Shown: in pieces, positions 1 through 8,810 of the stretch | Layout of the letters: each line of letters opens with the position of its first letter | How positions within the stretch are numbered: position 1 is the stretch's first letter | Assembly: GCA_964533705.1 (NCBI GenBank) | Contig: CAZHMN010000019.1 | Location: forward strand, 1 to 39,644 | Direction: 5' to 3' | DNA length: 39,644 bases | Source of the DNA: CAZHMN01 sp964533705 | Lineage (GTDB): Bacteria > Electryoneota > B3-LCP | Notes under the pieces: model-generated | Databases searched by the model: none | The model's input: the letters and a program-made list of their open reading frames with translations, nothing else | What the model was told of the DNA's origin: nothing | Translations under genes and position numbers: made by a program

Positions 1-31
1 GTTGGGGGTTCGATTCCCTCTGGGTGCACCA
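1..31 (+). tRNA. tRNA 3' end (partial), possibly tRNA-Arg
   Basis: Only the 3' part of the gene is inside the window. A 5-bp T stem (4-8 with 16-20, one G-U pair) encloses a 7-base loop TTCGATT. It is followed by the 3' strand of the acceptor stem TGGGTGC (21-27), discriminator A and an encoded CCA (29-31). The acceptor 5' strand would therefore read GCACCCA. That acceptor end, with a G-rich T stem preceded by GTT, resembles bacterial tRNA-Arg (UCU), but the anticodon is outside the window, so the identity is a guess. Confidence 0.85.
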
Positions 32-52
32 GGTGAAAGACCGAGAAATACC

Positions 53-102
53 ATAATCCCCACTTCTCTCAATTACTTCACGGGCGAGAATGTGGGGATT
101 AT
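53..102. repeat. Long stem-loop just downstream of the tRNA
   Basis: Bases 53-68 pair with 86-102 in a 16-bp stem interrupted only by one unpaired T at 91. The loop is 17 bases (69-85). The outer 11 bp (ATAATCCCCAC / GTGGGGATTAT) are perfect. No T tract follows on either strand, so it is not a classical intrinsic terminator. It may be a processing or termination signal for the tRNA transcript, or a small palindromic repeat. The pairing is seen directly; the function is unknown. Confidence 0.7.
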
Positions 103-223
103 CATTATCAGTGCCTGGGGAACTGCATAGCACCGGTGCATTCAACCGCCATGTGAATCGCAGCGGTATACCAAAGAAAGAACAGCCCTTTACATATTGT
201 ACACAATTCCTCCACAAACACCA

Positions 224-247
224 AGGGCGGGGGATCAGCCCCGCCCT
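224..247 (-). terminator. Probable intrinsic terminator of the M1 peptidase gene
   Basis: A perfect 9-bp GC-rich stem (AGGGCGGGG / CCCCGCCCT) with a 6-base loop lies 11 bases beyond the stop codon of the - strand peptidase gene. Read on the - strand it is followed by TGGTGTTTGT, a weak T-rich tail. Position and stem strength support termination; the imperfect tail lowers certainty. Confidence 0.65.
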
Positions 248-257
248 GTTGAATAGC

Positions 258-2273
258 TCACTTGAGGATCGTGAGTTTTCTCGTGATTCGCTCCGTCGGC
301 GTTTCCAGCCGCACCAGATAGATCCCCGAGGCCTGGCTGCCTCCATCCCAGTTAACCTGAGTCAAACCTGCGGGCTGTATGCCATTCACCAGCGTCGCGA
401 TCTTTTGACCCATCAGGTTGTAAATGGAAAGCGTGACCTGCTGCGGGGAAGACAGGGAGAAGGTAATTTGCGTATTGGGATTGGCCGGATTTGGTCCCAA
501 TCCCAGTACCGGTCCTCGGTAGCCGGGTAAGGTGGGTTGGGTGGGCACGAAAACGTACCCGGTTTCTTCGGCGGTCTTCAATATCCAATTATCAGGATCG
601 AATTCTACGTCAGTAGGCGTTCCCGCCACCATGAAGCTGAAGTTCTGTTCGCGCTGGTTGTTCCACAGGGTGTGGACCTCCTCGCCGACCGTCGTCGTTA
701 CGCCGATTTCAACGGGCATGGTGAAGACCAGCGGCGTTTGGTTCAACATGGACTGCACCTGCGTTATAGACACATCCACAATACTGCTGTCCGCGCCGTA
801 CGGTGTGGATTGCCAGCCCCACTCGTATTCGGGGTAGCCGGCCATGTAGACCCACTCGTCGAAGAACCAGTCCAGATCTTCGCCGGAGACGTCCTCCAGT
901 GTCTGTTGGAGATCGGCCGTTACGGCTGCATCGAAGGCGTAGCGGTCGCGCCATTCGAGGAAGAAGTCCCAGAAATCCTCTTCGCCAAGGACGTAACGGA
1001 TCATGTGCATGATCCAGCTGCCCTTTTCGTAAACTGTGCCCCCCCACATGTACTCGGGGTCGTAAATAGGGAAACGTCCCTGCCAGCCCAGTTCGGACTG
1101 GAAGTAGGTATTTTTGAAATAGTTCATTCGGTTCTGAAAAGCCTGCCAGCCTTCGTCATATTCAATCCAAAGTGCATCGCAGTACACGGCGAAGCCTTCG
1201 TTCAGCCAGATGTCCATCCAGGTGCCGCAGGTGACCAGGTCGCCCCACCACTGATGGGATAATTCATGTACCATAATCCAGTGATAAGCATTGGTGCCAG
1301 TAATCAGACTCGCTCCGTAGGAGGTCAACGTCTGGTGCTCCATGGCTCCGCCGAAGGGAAAGGCGGCGTGGCCGTACTTCTCGTCCATGTACGGATACTC
1401 TCCGAATACCGATGCGAAGAAGGCGATCACGTCGGGCAGATCGGCGAAATCAACGAGCGAGAGCGCAGAATCTTCCGGATAGATATAGTAATCCAGGGGC
1501 AGCGAATCCCCGGAAGTTGTCACGTACCAATCCTGCCAGTAAGCGAAGTTCGTCGCCGTTACTGCGATCAAGTAGCTGGTGATGGGATAGTTTTCCAGCC
1601 ATTCGTAAGATCTCCACCCCGGTTCCGGGGAAGTGACGCTTTGCAGCAAGCCGTTACCAGTTGCATAGAGATCACCAGGAACCGTCCAGACCATGCGGGC
1701 GGTGGATTTCTCCGAGGGAATGTCCTTGCAGGGCCACCATAAACGGGCGCCTTCCGGCTCGGACAGGGATGAAATAATGGGAACGCCCATGTGCTCACTG
1801 AAGGAGAGCGCTCCCAGGCCGCCTCCGCCTAAGGGAAAGCCGTGGTAATCAATGCTGACCGTGGCGGAATCGCCGAGATTCATTGACTGCGGCAGATCAA
1901 TGGTTAAGTTGTCGGGGTAGGAATGCGTGTAAGTCGTTGGGGTGCCATCCACCTCCAGATTGTCAATGTCCATGTTGGACTCCAGGTGCATAGCCACCTG
2001 AGTTAACGTCGCTTCCGTGCTGGCGAATAGCATGTCCACGTGACCGCTGACTGATTCGTCACTGGGATCGAAACGGATTTCGATATTGTAATGCAGCACG
2101 TCATAACCGGTTTCATCGTCTGTTGCGTCCCATCCTGCTTGAGCAATCCGCTGTGCTTCCCACTTGGGAGGCAGTTCGCTGTAGGTCTTAGGTTGCTGGA
2201 CAGGTGATGCCGTCAGATTTTGTGCGATAAATGCGATTAAAAGAGCGATTGATGCCATCATCCGTGTTGCCAT
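258..2273 (-). CDS. Secreted M1 family metallopeptidase with C-terminal sorting domain
   Basis: A zinc aminopeptidase-like protein of 671 residues. An N-terminal signal peptide (about residues 1-22) is followed by the beta-saddle domain typical of M1 enzymes. The substrate-binding motif reads GGAMEH (308-313) instead of the usual GAMEN. The zinc site is complete: HELSH (336-340) and NEG with Glu359, spaced 18 residues after the second His. The last 80 or so residues (PNPANPNTQITFSL onward, ending in a KLTILK tail) form a type IX secretion or FlgD-like C-terminal domain, which in FCB bacteria directs cell-surface export. It probably degrades peptides outside the cell. The start is set by AGGAGGT six or so bases upstream. 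It has its own promoter and terminator and stands alone. The Asn-to-His change in GAMEN may alter substrate N-terminus recognition. Confidence 0.93.
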   Translation of the reverse strand: MATRMMASIALLIAFIAQNLTASPVQQPKTYSELPPKWEAQRIAQAGWDATDDETGYDVLHYNIEIRFDPSDESVSGHVDMLFASTEATLTQVAMHLESNMDIDNLEVDGTPTTYTHSYPDNLTIDLPQSMNLGDSATVSIDYHGFPLGGGGLGALSFSEHMGVPIISSLSEPEGARLWWPCKDIPSEKSTARMVWTVPGDLYATGNGLLQSVTSPEPGWRSYEWLENYPITSYLIAVTATNFAYWQDWYVTTSGDSLPLDYYIYPEDSALSLVDFADLPDVIAFFASVFGEYPYMDEKYGHAAFPFGGAMEHQTLTSYGASLITGTNAYHWIMVHELSHQWWGDLVTCGTWMDIWLNEGFAVYCDALWIEYDEGWQAFQNRMNYFKNTYFQSELGWQGRFPIYDPEYMWGGTVYEKGSWIMHMIRYVLGEEDFWDFFLEWRDRYAFDAAVTADLQQTLEDVSGEDLDWFFDEWVYMAGYPEYEWGWQSTPYGADSSIVDVSITQVQSMLNQTPLVFTMPVEIGVTTTVGEEVHTLWNNQREQNFSFMVAGTPTDVEFDPDNWILKTAEETGYVFVPTQPTLPGYRGPVLGLGPNPANPNTQITFSLSSPQQVTLSIYNLMGQKIATLVNGIQPAGLTQVNWDGGSQASGIYLVRLETPTERITRKLTILK

Positions 2274-2304
2274 GTCGACCTCCTGATGCGGTTTCAGATT
2301 ATTT

Positions 2305-2332
2305 GCGCGTTAAAATATAACAACAGACGCGC
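2305..2332. promoter_or_regulatory. Inverted repeat bracketing the M1 peptidase -10 box
   Basis: GCGCGT (2305-2310) and ACGCGC (2327-2332) are perfect inverted arms. They flank the -10 hexamer of the leftward promoter, one arm in the spacer and the other near the expected start of transcription. The stem can extend by TTT/AAA with one bulge. This is the geometry of an operator or of a 5' leader hairpin. No known regulator motif is recognised. Confidence 0.35.
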
Positions 2333-2342
2333 TAAAAATCAA
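2314..2342 (-). promoter_or_regulatory. Sigma-70-like promoter for the M1 peptidase
   Basis: On the - strand, TTGATT (2342-2337) and TATATT (2319-2314) are separated by exactly 17 bp. The expected transcription start is about 2307, leaving a leader of some 33 bases with a strong AGGAGGT ribosome site. Confidence 0.6.
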
Positions 2343-2416
2343 GGAATAATATTTATGCTTGATAAAAATAGTCGAGGGGAAGAAGAATAATAAAAGAGAA
2401 GAAATAAGCCTTTCGC

Positions 2417-2445
2417 TTGCAATTTCGCCATTCATTTCTTAAATT
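2417..2445 (+). promoter_or_regulatory. Sigma-70-like promoter for the DUF3857 genes
   Basis: TTGCAA (2417-2422), a 17-bp spacer and TAAATT (2440-2445) lie about 40 bases upstream of the rightward start codon at 2487. The ribosome site GAAGGAG sits just before that ATG. This promoter and the leftward one share a 213-base AT-rich divergent region. Confidence 0.6.
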
Positions 2446-2486
2446 TAAAGTTCAAAATTACAAAAGCCTACTGAAGAAGGAGAATC

Positions 2487-4469
2487 ATGAGGAAATCATC
2501 AAAACTGCTGTTTATGAGTGCAGTGTTGGGACTGGCCCTCTTTGCCTGGGCGGCGGGAGCGCAGGAAGATCCCTACCGCGCGCTGATAGACGAAGTGGGA
2601 GACGGCGGCATTTACGAAGGCGCCGATTTGGCAATTGTTTTCGATTCCACCTTCGTGGACGTTGAAAACACCGGCCTCTCTCACGTCGTCAATCACAGAC
2701 TCATCAAAGTGCTCACCTGGGACGGCGCGAAACGGATGACCGGACTGCGCTTCGACTACGATCCCGCTTCAAATCTGTTTGAACCGCGCCGAGTGGTTGT
2801 TCACCGTGCAGACGGCAAGCTGGAAGAGATTGATGTCGGAAATGCTCTGGATCACCCGCAGCCCCAGCACATGATCTACTGGGGGCCGCGCATGAAAGTG
2901 TTGGAGCTGCCCCGTTTGAACGTCGGCGACGCCGTTGAACTCAAGACCTATAAGAAAGGTTTTCAGATCGCCTACCTCGAGGAGGAGCTTCCCGGCGATG
3001 AAGATGAACGCTATATTCCTCCAATGCGCGGTCACTTCTACGATACTATCCTCTTTAGAGAGGGGATGCCCTTGCGCGAGAAGGTTTACAACCTGCGCAT
3101 CTCCCGCGACAAACCAGTACAGTACAGGGTTTACAACGGCGAAGTTTATTCTTCGCTGACCTTCGATGATGATCTGCTGGTTTACACCTTCTGGCTGAAC
3201 GAACAGCCCGCCGTCAAGCGCGAGCCACGCCAGCCCGGCGCTTCGGACTTCGTCCCCAAAGTGGTGATGGCTACAGTAAAGGACTGGCCGGAAAAATCCC
3301 GCTGGTTCTTCGAAGTGAATAACGAAATCCTCCAGCCGGATGAGAACGTCTGCCGGAAAGCCAGAGAGATCGTCGAAGGCTTGAAAACCGAAGACGAGCA
3401 GATCGCGGCGATCCTGCACTGGACGGCACAGAACATCCGCTATTCGGGCATCAGCATGGGCAAGGGCGAAGGTTACACCCTGCATTCCGGTATGATGACC
3501 TTGAACGACCGCTGCGGCGTATGCAAGGACATTGCCGGCATGTCCATTTCTCTTCTGCGAGGATTGGGATTCACCGTTTATCCGGCGATGACCATGGCCG
3601 GCGCCAGAGTCGAAACGATCCCCGCCGACCAGTTCAACCACTGCGTCGTGGCGATTAAACGAGATGACGGTTCTTACACCATGATTGATCCCACCTGGGC
3701 ACCCTACGCTATGGACGTCTGGAGCCGGGCCGAGGGCGAGCAGCATTATGTGATCGGTTCACCCGAAGGCGAAGACCGTATGGCCATCAGGAGTTTCACA
3801 GCCGAAGAGAATCTGACCAAGATAAATCTTCGAGGTGCCTTAAACGCCGATGGCGATCTGGAGGGTACGATCTCCATAGAGGGGACATGCTATGGCGACA
3901 CCCGCATTCGCCGGGGCATCGCTTACCGGCCCGCGGAGCGCTATGAAGCCATGTTCGCCGACTGGATTTCCCACATCGCTCCGGATGCTGAGGTCTTGAA
4001 CATTGCGCAAACCGACATAGATGATCTCTCCAAACCTTACCGGCTGGAAATCAGCTTCCGCGCTCCCGGTTATGCGATAAAAGCGGAAAATATGCTGCTC
4101 TTTTCACCGGTCACTACGAATTTCGTGCAGAGTGCACCGCGAACCTTCGATCTGGTTTACGAATACAAAGCCGACGAGCGCGAAAATCCGCTGCACGTCT
4201 GGAATCCGCGACACGTCGTGCTGACCGAATCCATCAAGGTTCCGGGCGGCTATAAGCTGGTCAATGTCCCGGAAACCGAGGAATTCGGTGGAGAATGGGC
4301 GTCGTGCAACATCGAAGTGAACCAGAAGGGGCGCGCTTTCAACACTTCGGTTGATTACAAGGTGTACAAGCGAAGCATCCCCGTGGATTATTACGATGAG
4401 GTGAAGGGTTCGTACGATACCATCAAGGACTTCGCCCGGAAAACCTGGCTGCTCAAGAAAGGATCCTGA
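2487..4469 (+). CDS. DUF3857 and transglutaminase-like domain protein, intact triad
   Basis: An exported 660-residue protein. A signal peptide (residues 1-25, cleavage near AGA-QED) precedes a DUF3857 beta-rich domain (about 40-270). A transglutaminase/protease-like core follows (about 275-420) and then a C-terminal beta domain. The catalytic triad is visible: Cys346 in GVCKD, His385 in FNHC and Asp401 in IDPTW. Such proteins are common in FCB bacteria; proposed roles are periplasmic peptide or cell-envelope remodelling, but the substrate is not known. The start follows a GAAGGAG ribosome site and a good promoter. The next gene begins 2 bases after this stop and encodes a related protein lacking the triad, so the two probably work together. 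Confidence 0.85.
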   Translation: MRKSSKLLFMSAVLGLALFAWAAGAQEDPYRALIDEVGDGGIYEGADLAIVFDSTFVDVENTGLSHVVNHRLIKVLTWDGAKRMTGLRFDYDPASNLFEPRRVVVHRADGKLEEIDVGNALDHPQPQHMIYWGPRMKVLELPRLNVGDAVELKTYKKGFQIAYLEEELPGDEDERYIPPMRGHFYDTILFREGMPLREKVYNLRISRDKPVQYRVYNGEVYSSLTFDDDLLVYTFWLNEQPAVKREPRQPGASDFVPKVVMATVKDWPEKSRWFFEVNNEILQPDENVCRKAREIVEGLKTEDEQIAAILHWTAQNIRYSGISMGKGEGYTLHSGMMTLNDRCGVCKDIAGMSISLLRGLGFTVYPAMTMAGARVETIPADQFNHCVVAIKRDDGSYTMIDPTWAPYAMDVWSRAEGEQHYVIGSPEGEDRMAIRSFTAEENLTKINLRGALNADGDLEGTISIEGTCYGDTRIRRGIAYRPAERYEAMFADWISHIAPDAEVLNIAQTDIDDLSKPYRLEISFRAPGYAIKAENMLLFSPVTTNFVQSAPRTFDLVYEYKADERENPLHVWNPRHVVLTESIKVPGGYKLVNVPETEEFGGEWASCNIEVNQKGRAFNTSVDYKVYKRSIPVDYYDEVKGSYDTIKDFARKTWLLKKGS

Positions 4470-4471
4470 TC

Positions 4472-6201
4472 ATGAAAACAGCGAAATATATTCTCTCCGT
4501 ACTCGTTCTCTTAATTAGTGCCGCGGGTCTTTGGGCAGCCGATATAGATGAGATCCTGTCGAGGCGACCTCAGGCTGCCCTTCTGCCACCCTCCGATACG
4601 GTGATCCTCTATCACGGCACCACGTTCACCATACATGATGACGGCCGCGTGGATCGGCAGGAGCACATCGTTCGTTACCTTCGCAACCTCAACGCCTGGG
4701 ACGAATACGGTGATCCGCATTTAGCCTTTGATTCTGAAAGGCAGGAGCTGGAGATTTTGATCAGCCGCACGCACACCACGGACGGCAGAAAAGTGGATAC
4801 CACTCCCAATGGATTCAACCCCATTGTTCCCTTCGGCCTCGATAAAGTCGCCGATTTTACCTTAATGCGCCAGATGGTGGTAACCCACCTGGGCATCGAG
4901 CACGATGCGGTGACGGAACTGAAATACGTCATCCGAGATAAGGAACCGCTGTATCCCTGGGGTTGGGGAGAGGTCCTGTTCGGCGGCCCCGAGCCCACTC
5001 TCGAACGGGAATTGATCGTCAACGCCCCGCGCAACGCCGGGTTGACCTCCGTTGTGGAGAACGGCGCACCCCGGGCTGAAATTAAATTGAGCGGGGATAC
5101 TGAAACCCATTCATGGCGCATGACCGATTTGAAAGGCGTTGATCTGGAAGAGGCCTCATCCCAGGCGAGCCTTTTCCTGCCCCGTGTCTCCTTCAGCACC
5201 TGTCCGAATTGGGAAACGTTTACCGCTATGCTGGAGAAGCGCTTTGACGAAGCAGTTAAACAGGACGGTTCTATGACAGACGCGGTGAAGCATCTGGAGG
5301 AGATCAGCGATATGCAGATGCGGCTCGATTCCACAGTGGCTTTCGTTGCTGATCGAATCGCCGTGAAACGCTTCGATGACCTGGGATTCTTGTTGAAGTA
5401 TCGCCCGGCGGGACGCACTTTCTCAACCGGTTATGGCAGCCCGGCGGATCTGGCCGTTCTGTGCGCCGTTGCCTTGAAAGAACTGGGGTTTAACTTGGAA
5501 GTATTTCTCCTGAGCCCAAGGATTTTATCACTCCCCGGTGTCACAGGAGATGAAGTTTATTCCATCTACATCAATGAACCTTCCTTCGACTGCTGTCTCG
5601 ATCCGTCCACGGGAAAAATCGAGTATCTGATCCCGGATAAAGTGGACTACTTCGGCGTCTGGCCGGCATCCAAGCCCGAGACTTCGCCGGCCTCTCCTTA
5701 CCAGGGGAATCGGGTGGCCCTCCAGCTTGAGGTAACCTTTAATGAAGATACCAGCGCTGAAGGTTGGGTGCTGATTAAAACGCACGGTTATCTTGCGGAA
5801 TTTGAAGCCGCACGGAACAGAGGCGCCGAAGAGCTGGTGGAGAGCTGGACCGGTGATCTTTTCGCTAATCCGGAAGTGAAAAACGCCCGCATTCTGGTGC
5901 AAGAGAATGACCGTGTTGAAGTGAAAGCAGATCTATCGTTTCCACCAGTTGAAGAGACGATAGATGGCCTCTTGCGCATTCCCGTTCCCTGGAACATTGG
6001 CGAAATCGAAGGTCTTNNNNNNNNNNNNNNNNNNNNNNNNNNNNNNNNNNNNNNNNNNNNNNNNNNNNNNNNNNNNNNNNNNNNNNNNNNNNNNNNNNNN
6101 NNNNNNNNNNNNNNNNAGAGGATTGGGGTGCATGGCGGCGGGCATTGCTCAACGCTCAGAAGGAATCGAGCAGGGTTATTTTGCTGAACATAGAAGGGTA
6201 A
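4472..6201 (+). CDS. DUF3857-family protein with degenerate transglutaminase core (spans assembly gap)
   Basis: A signal peptide (residues 1-22, ending GLWA-AD) leads into a DUF3857-like domain and a transglutaminase-like fold related to the gene upstream. The catalytic Cys is replaced by Pro324 (GSPADLA where the paralogue has GVCKDIA). The His position (VYSIYI against HCVVAI) is lost, while Asp in LDPSTG remains, so it is probably not an active transglutaminase. It may be a partner or binding subunit. The 100-N gap at 6017-6116 removes part of the C-terminus. Downstream of the gap the frame starting at 6118 encodes EDWGAWRRALLNAQ and ends at TAA 6199-6201, which looks like a natural end for this family. 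Counting the Ns literally gives a different frame and an unconvincing tail. The real gap size is therefore not exactly 100. Confidence 0.8.
6017..6116. other. Assembly gap of 100 Ns
   Basis: Exactly 100 undetermined bases, the usual placeholder for a scaffold gap of unknown length. It falls in the C-terminal coding part of the second DUF3857 gene. The flanking reading frames disagree if the length is taken literally. Confidence 0.97.
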
Positions 6202-6217
6202 AACCCAGGTGGGGGAG

Positions 6218-7174
6218 ATGAAAACCTGCATCCGCACTGTTCTGGTTGTCATCGCGGCCTTCGCCTTGCTGTGCTGCGTTGCTTGCAGCGGGGAAAAGAC
6301 CAAGGAACCGGCAAGTTCTGTGCGCTTGCGTGTTGTCTGCACGTTTCTACCGATTTATGTGATCACCCAGAATGTGGCGGCGGACGTTCCCGGTGTGGAA
6401 GTGTTAAACCTCCTGCCTCCCACAGTCGGTTGCCCCCATAACTACGCCATGACGCCCGGCGATGCCATCCAATTGGAAAGCGCCGATGTATTGGTGATGA
6501 ACGGTCTCGGTATGGAGCGGTTTCTCGAGGGCAGTCCTTACCTCAAACGCCAGGATTTGCAGGTGATCATCGCCTCGGAAGTCGTCGAGCCGATTCCACT
6601 CGAATTTGGGCGCGAACGTCACGAGCAAGCCTATGCTGAAGACGAAGGCCTGCCCAATCCTCACGCCTGGGTCAGCCCCGCAGAAGCGGCCAGAATGACC
6701 CGCCATATCGGCGCGCGCCTGGCTGAAATCGATTCGGAATACGAGGCGGAATATCGCGCCAATGCGGAGAAATATGCAGCGACCCTGGATTCGCTCGCCG
6801 CGCGTCTGGCCGAAAGATTGAAAGGGGTACGGAATCGCCGCATCGTCACCTTCCATGAAGCCTTCGATTACCTGGCCAGGGATCTGAATCTACAGGTCGT
6901 CGCTGTGGTCGAACCCGATCCCGGAGTCGAGCCCTCTGCGGGAAAAATGACCGAACTGATCGCTCGGATCAGGGATAGCAAACCGGCTGCGATCTTCGCG
7001 GAACCGCAGTATTCAGACCGCCTGGCGCGTATGCTGTCAGAAGAGACCGGCGTGCCTTTCTATGTTTTGGATCCCGCCTCTTCGGGGGCGGATGATCCCC
7101 TGTCTTATGTCAGGATCATGATAAATAACGCCATTGTTCTCCAGCAGGCCCTGATCAAAGAGTTAAATCCTTAA
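6218..7174 (+). CDS. Metal ABC transporter substrate-binding lipoprotein (ZnuA/TroA family)
   Basis: The periplasm-facing receptor of a zinc or manganese importer, 318 residues. A hydrophobic N-terminus ends in a lipobox with Cys23 (VAC), so it is membrane-anchored. Cluster 9 metal ligands are visible: His74 (CPHNYAMTP), His149 (NPHAWVSP), His213 (FHEAFDY) and Asp285 (VLDP). There is no long His-rich loop of the kind seen in many ZnuA proteins, so zinc and manganese both remain possible. ATG at 6218 is preferred over the in-frame GTG at 6209 because AGGTGG (6207-6212) lies 5 bases before the ATG. The gene starts 16 bases after the preceding stop and is followed 7 bases later by its ATPase gene. 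Confidence 0.93.
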   Translation: MKTCIRTVLVVIAAFALLCCVACSGEKTKEPASSVRLRVVCTFLPIYVITQNVAADVPGVEVLNLLPPTVGCPHNYAMTPGDAIQLESADVLVMNGLGMERFLEGSPYLKRQDLQVIIASEVVEPIPLEFGRERHEQAYAEDEGLPNPHAWVSPAEAARMTRHIGARLAEIDSEYEAEYRANAEKYAATLDSLAARLAERLKGVRNRRIVTFHEAFDYLARDLNLQVVAVVEPDPGVEPSAGKMTELIARIRDSKPAAIFAEPQYSDRLARMLSEETGVPFYVLDPASSGADDPLSYVRIMINNAIVLQQALIKELNP

Positions 7175-7181
7175 CACGATT

Positions 7182-7955
7182 ATGGCGCAAGCGGCGATAA
7201 CTCTCGAGAATGTCAGCGTTGAGTTGGGAGGGCGTCTCATCCTGGAGGACGTAACCTGCCGGATCGAGAAGGGCTGTCTAACCGGCTTGATGGGCCCCAA
7301 CGGAGCGGGTAAAACAACCCTCCTTTATGCCATTTTAGGTCTCCTGCCTTATAAAGGGCGAATTCGCTTCGATGCAGGCGGCGGCTCCAGGCCGCGCATC
7401 GGTTATGTCCCCCAGAAAATAGATCTGGATCGAGGCGCCCCCATCACGGTCAGGGATTTCCTGGTATCGGGCTTATCGCGCCGGCCGCTCTGGTCCGGCG
7501 TCAATAAAAACGCAGATGAGAGTTGCAAAAAAGCGCTGGATCGAGTGGGCGTCCTCGGTGTTTTTAAATCGCCCCTCGGCAGGATTTCGGGAGGCGAATT
7601 GCAGCGGGTGTTGCTGGCTCAGGCTTTGCTTGGCGATCCGGAAATCCTAATTCTTGACGAACCCGCAGCCGCCGTTGATATAAGTGGTGAAGCGCTCTTC
7701 TGCGATCTCCTGGAAGAAGTGCACAATGACCTCCATCTCACCACGTTGCTGGTGACCCACGATTTATCCGTCGTCGCCACACACGCCCACTTCGTGCTTT
7801 GTCTGAACCGCGTTCTCATCTGCGCAGGGGCAGCCAGAGAGGTTCTAACGCAAGATAATCTGAGACGCGTGTTCAGCCCGCACGTCGAACTGTTTATCCA
7901 TAAAAACGGAGGGAAAGACAACCCGTATCGAATAGGTCATGGATCTCCTGATTGA
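7182..7955 (+). CDS. Metal ABC transporter ATP-binding protein (ZnuC family)
   Basis: The cytoplasmic ATPase of the metal importer, 257 residues. Walker A GPNGAGKTT (about 38-46), signature ISGGELQRV, Walker B LILDEP and switch His in VTHD are all present, so it should hydrolyse ATP. The sequence between Walker A and the signature (GYVPQK) fits the Mn/Zn-type ATPase subfamily. It starts 7 bases after the substrate-binding gene and overlaps the permease gene by 17 bases, so the three are translated from one transcript. Confidence 0.94.
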   Translation: MAQAAITLENVSVELGGRLILEDVTCRIEKGCLTGLMGPNGAGKTTLLYAILGLLPYKGRIRFDAGGGSRPRIGYVPQKIDLDRGAPITVRDFLVSGLSRRPLWSGVNKNADESCKKALDRVGVLGVFKSPLGRISGGELQRVLLAQALLGDPEILILDEPAAAVDISGEALFCDLLEEVHNDLHLTTLLVTHDLSVVATHAHFVLCLNRVLICAGAAREVLTQDNLRRVFSPHVELFIHKNGGKDNPYRIGHGSPD

Positions 7956-8778
7956 CGTATTAGGCAAACTGCTGCATTTCAACTGGCTCGAACCTCTATT
8001 CATGAGGCGAGCTTTGCTGGGATTATTCTTGATTGCACCCGCCTGCGCCGCGATGGGAGTGCAGGTGGTCAGCTTACGAATGGCATTTTTCTCGGATGCC
8101 ATATCGCATTCCGCCTTCACCGGCGTCGCCCTGGGATTAATTCTTGGAATGGATTCCCGCTGGACCATGATCGCCTTCGGCGTGCTGGTCGGCTGCGGTG
8201 TACTGGTTTTTGCCCGCAAAGCCGAATTGGCAACGGATACGGTTATCGGTGTATTCTTCGCCGCGGTCGTTGCTCTGGGTATTGTGATCGTCTCAGCGAA
8301 ACGCGGATTGGGAAGGTATTTCGAGGGTGTACTCTTCGGAGACATTCTGGCGATTAATGGCGCGGAGTTATGGATTATCTTCGTACTCTGCGCGGCCGTA
8401 CTTATCTTTCAATGGGTCGGCTTTAACCGCCTGCTTCTGATGGCCATCAATTCGCCACTCGCCCACTCACGGGGTTTTCATCCCGCTCCCTGGGAAATGG
8501 CCTACGGTATCCTGCTGGCTCTCCTCGTGATGGTCAGCTTGAAAGTCGTTGGATTATTGCTGGTAACCGCTCTCCTGGTAGTGCCGGCGGCGACCGGACG
8601 GAATCTGGCGAGAGGCGCCGGTGGGCTTTTCTGGTGGTCCTGCCTCGTCGCAGGATTTTCTTCGATAATGGGACTTTATCTCAGCTTTAAATGGAATTCC
8701 GCCACCGGAGCCACGGTCATCCTGGTTTCAGTGGCATTCTTCCTGATGAGCTTTCTCTATCGCCAGTTGAGAAATTAG
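7939..8778 (+). CDS. Metal ABC transporter permease (ZnuB/ABC-3 family)
   Basis: The membrane channel of the metal importer, 279 residues with about eight hydrophobic segments. Family hallmarks include the early RRALLG segment, FFSDAISHSAFTGVALG and the LVTALLVVPAATGRNLA stretch near the end. The start overlaps the ATPase gene by 17 bases and has no strong ribosome site of its own, which suggests translational coupling. It is the last gene of the operon; a strong terminator follows. Confidence 0.93.
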   Translation: MDLLIDVLGKLLHFNWLEPLFMRRALLGLFLIAPACAAMGVQVVSLRMAFFSDAISHSAFTGVALGLILGMDSRWTMIAFGVLVGCGVLVFARKAELATDTVIGVFFAAVVALGIVIVSAKRGLGRYFEGVLFGDILAINGAELWIIFVLCAAVLIFQWVGFNRLLLMAINSPLAHSRGFHPAPWEMAYGILLALLVMVSLKVVGLLLVTALLVVPAATGRNLARGAGGLFWWSCLVAGFSSIMGLYLSFKWNSATGATVILVSVAFFLMSFLYRQLRN

Positions 8779-8810
8779 AGGGAAATTGTCGGGGAAGAGC
8801 ATAAAATGGA

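Noticed and set aside
90..530. 146-residue frame on the + strand near the left edge
   Set aside because: It runs through the terminator and the M1 peptidase C-terminal domain on the other strand, with no domain signal.
2769..3746. 325-residue frame opposite the first DUF3857 gene
   Set aside because: The + strand gene has a signal peptide, catalytic triad and promoter; the antisense frame has none of these.
6118..6190. Continuing the second DUF3857 gene through the gap in the literal frame
   Set aside because: The resulting tail (RIGVHGGGHCS) looks random, while the neighbouring frame gives a convincing family-like ending.
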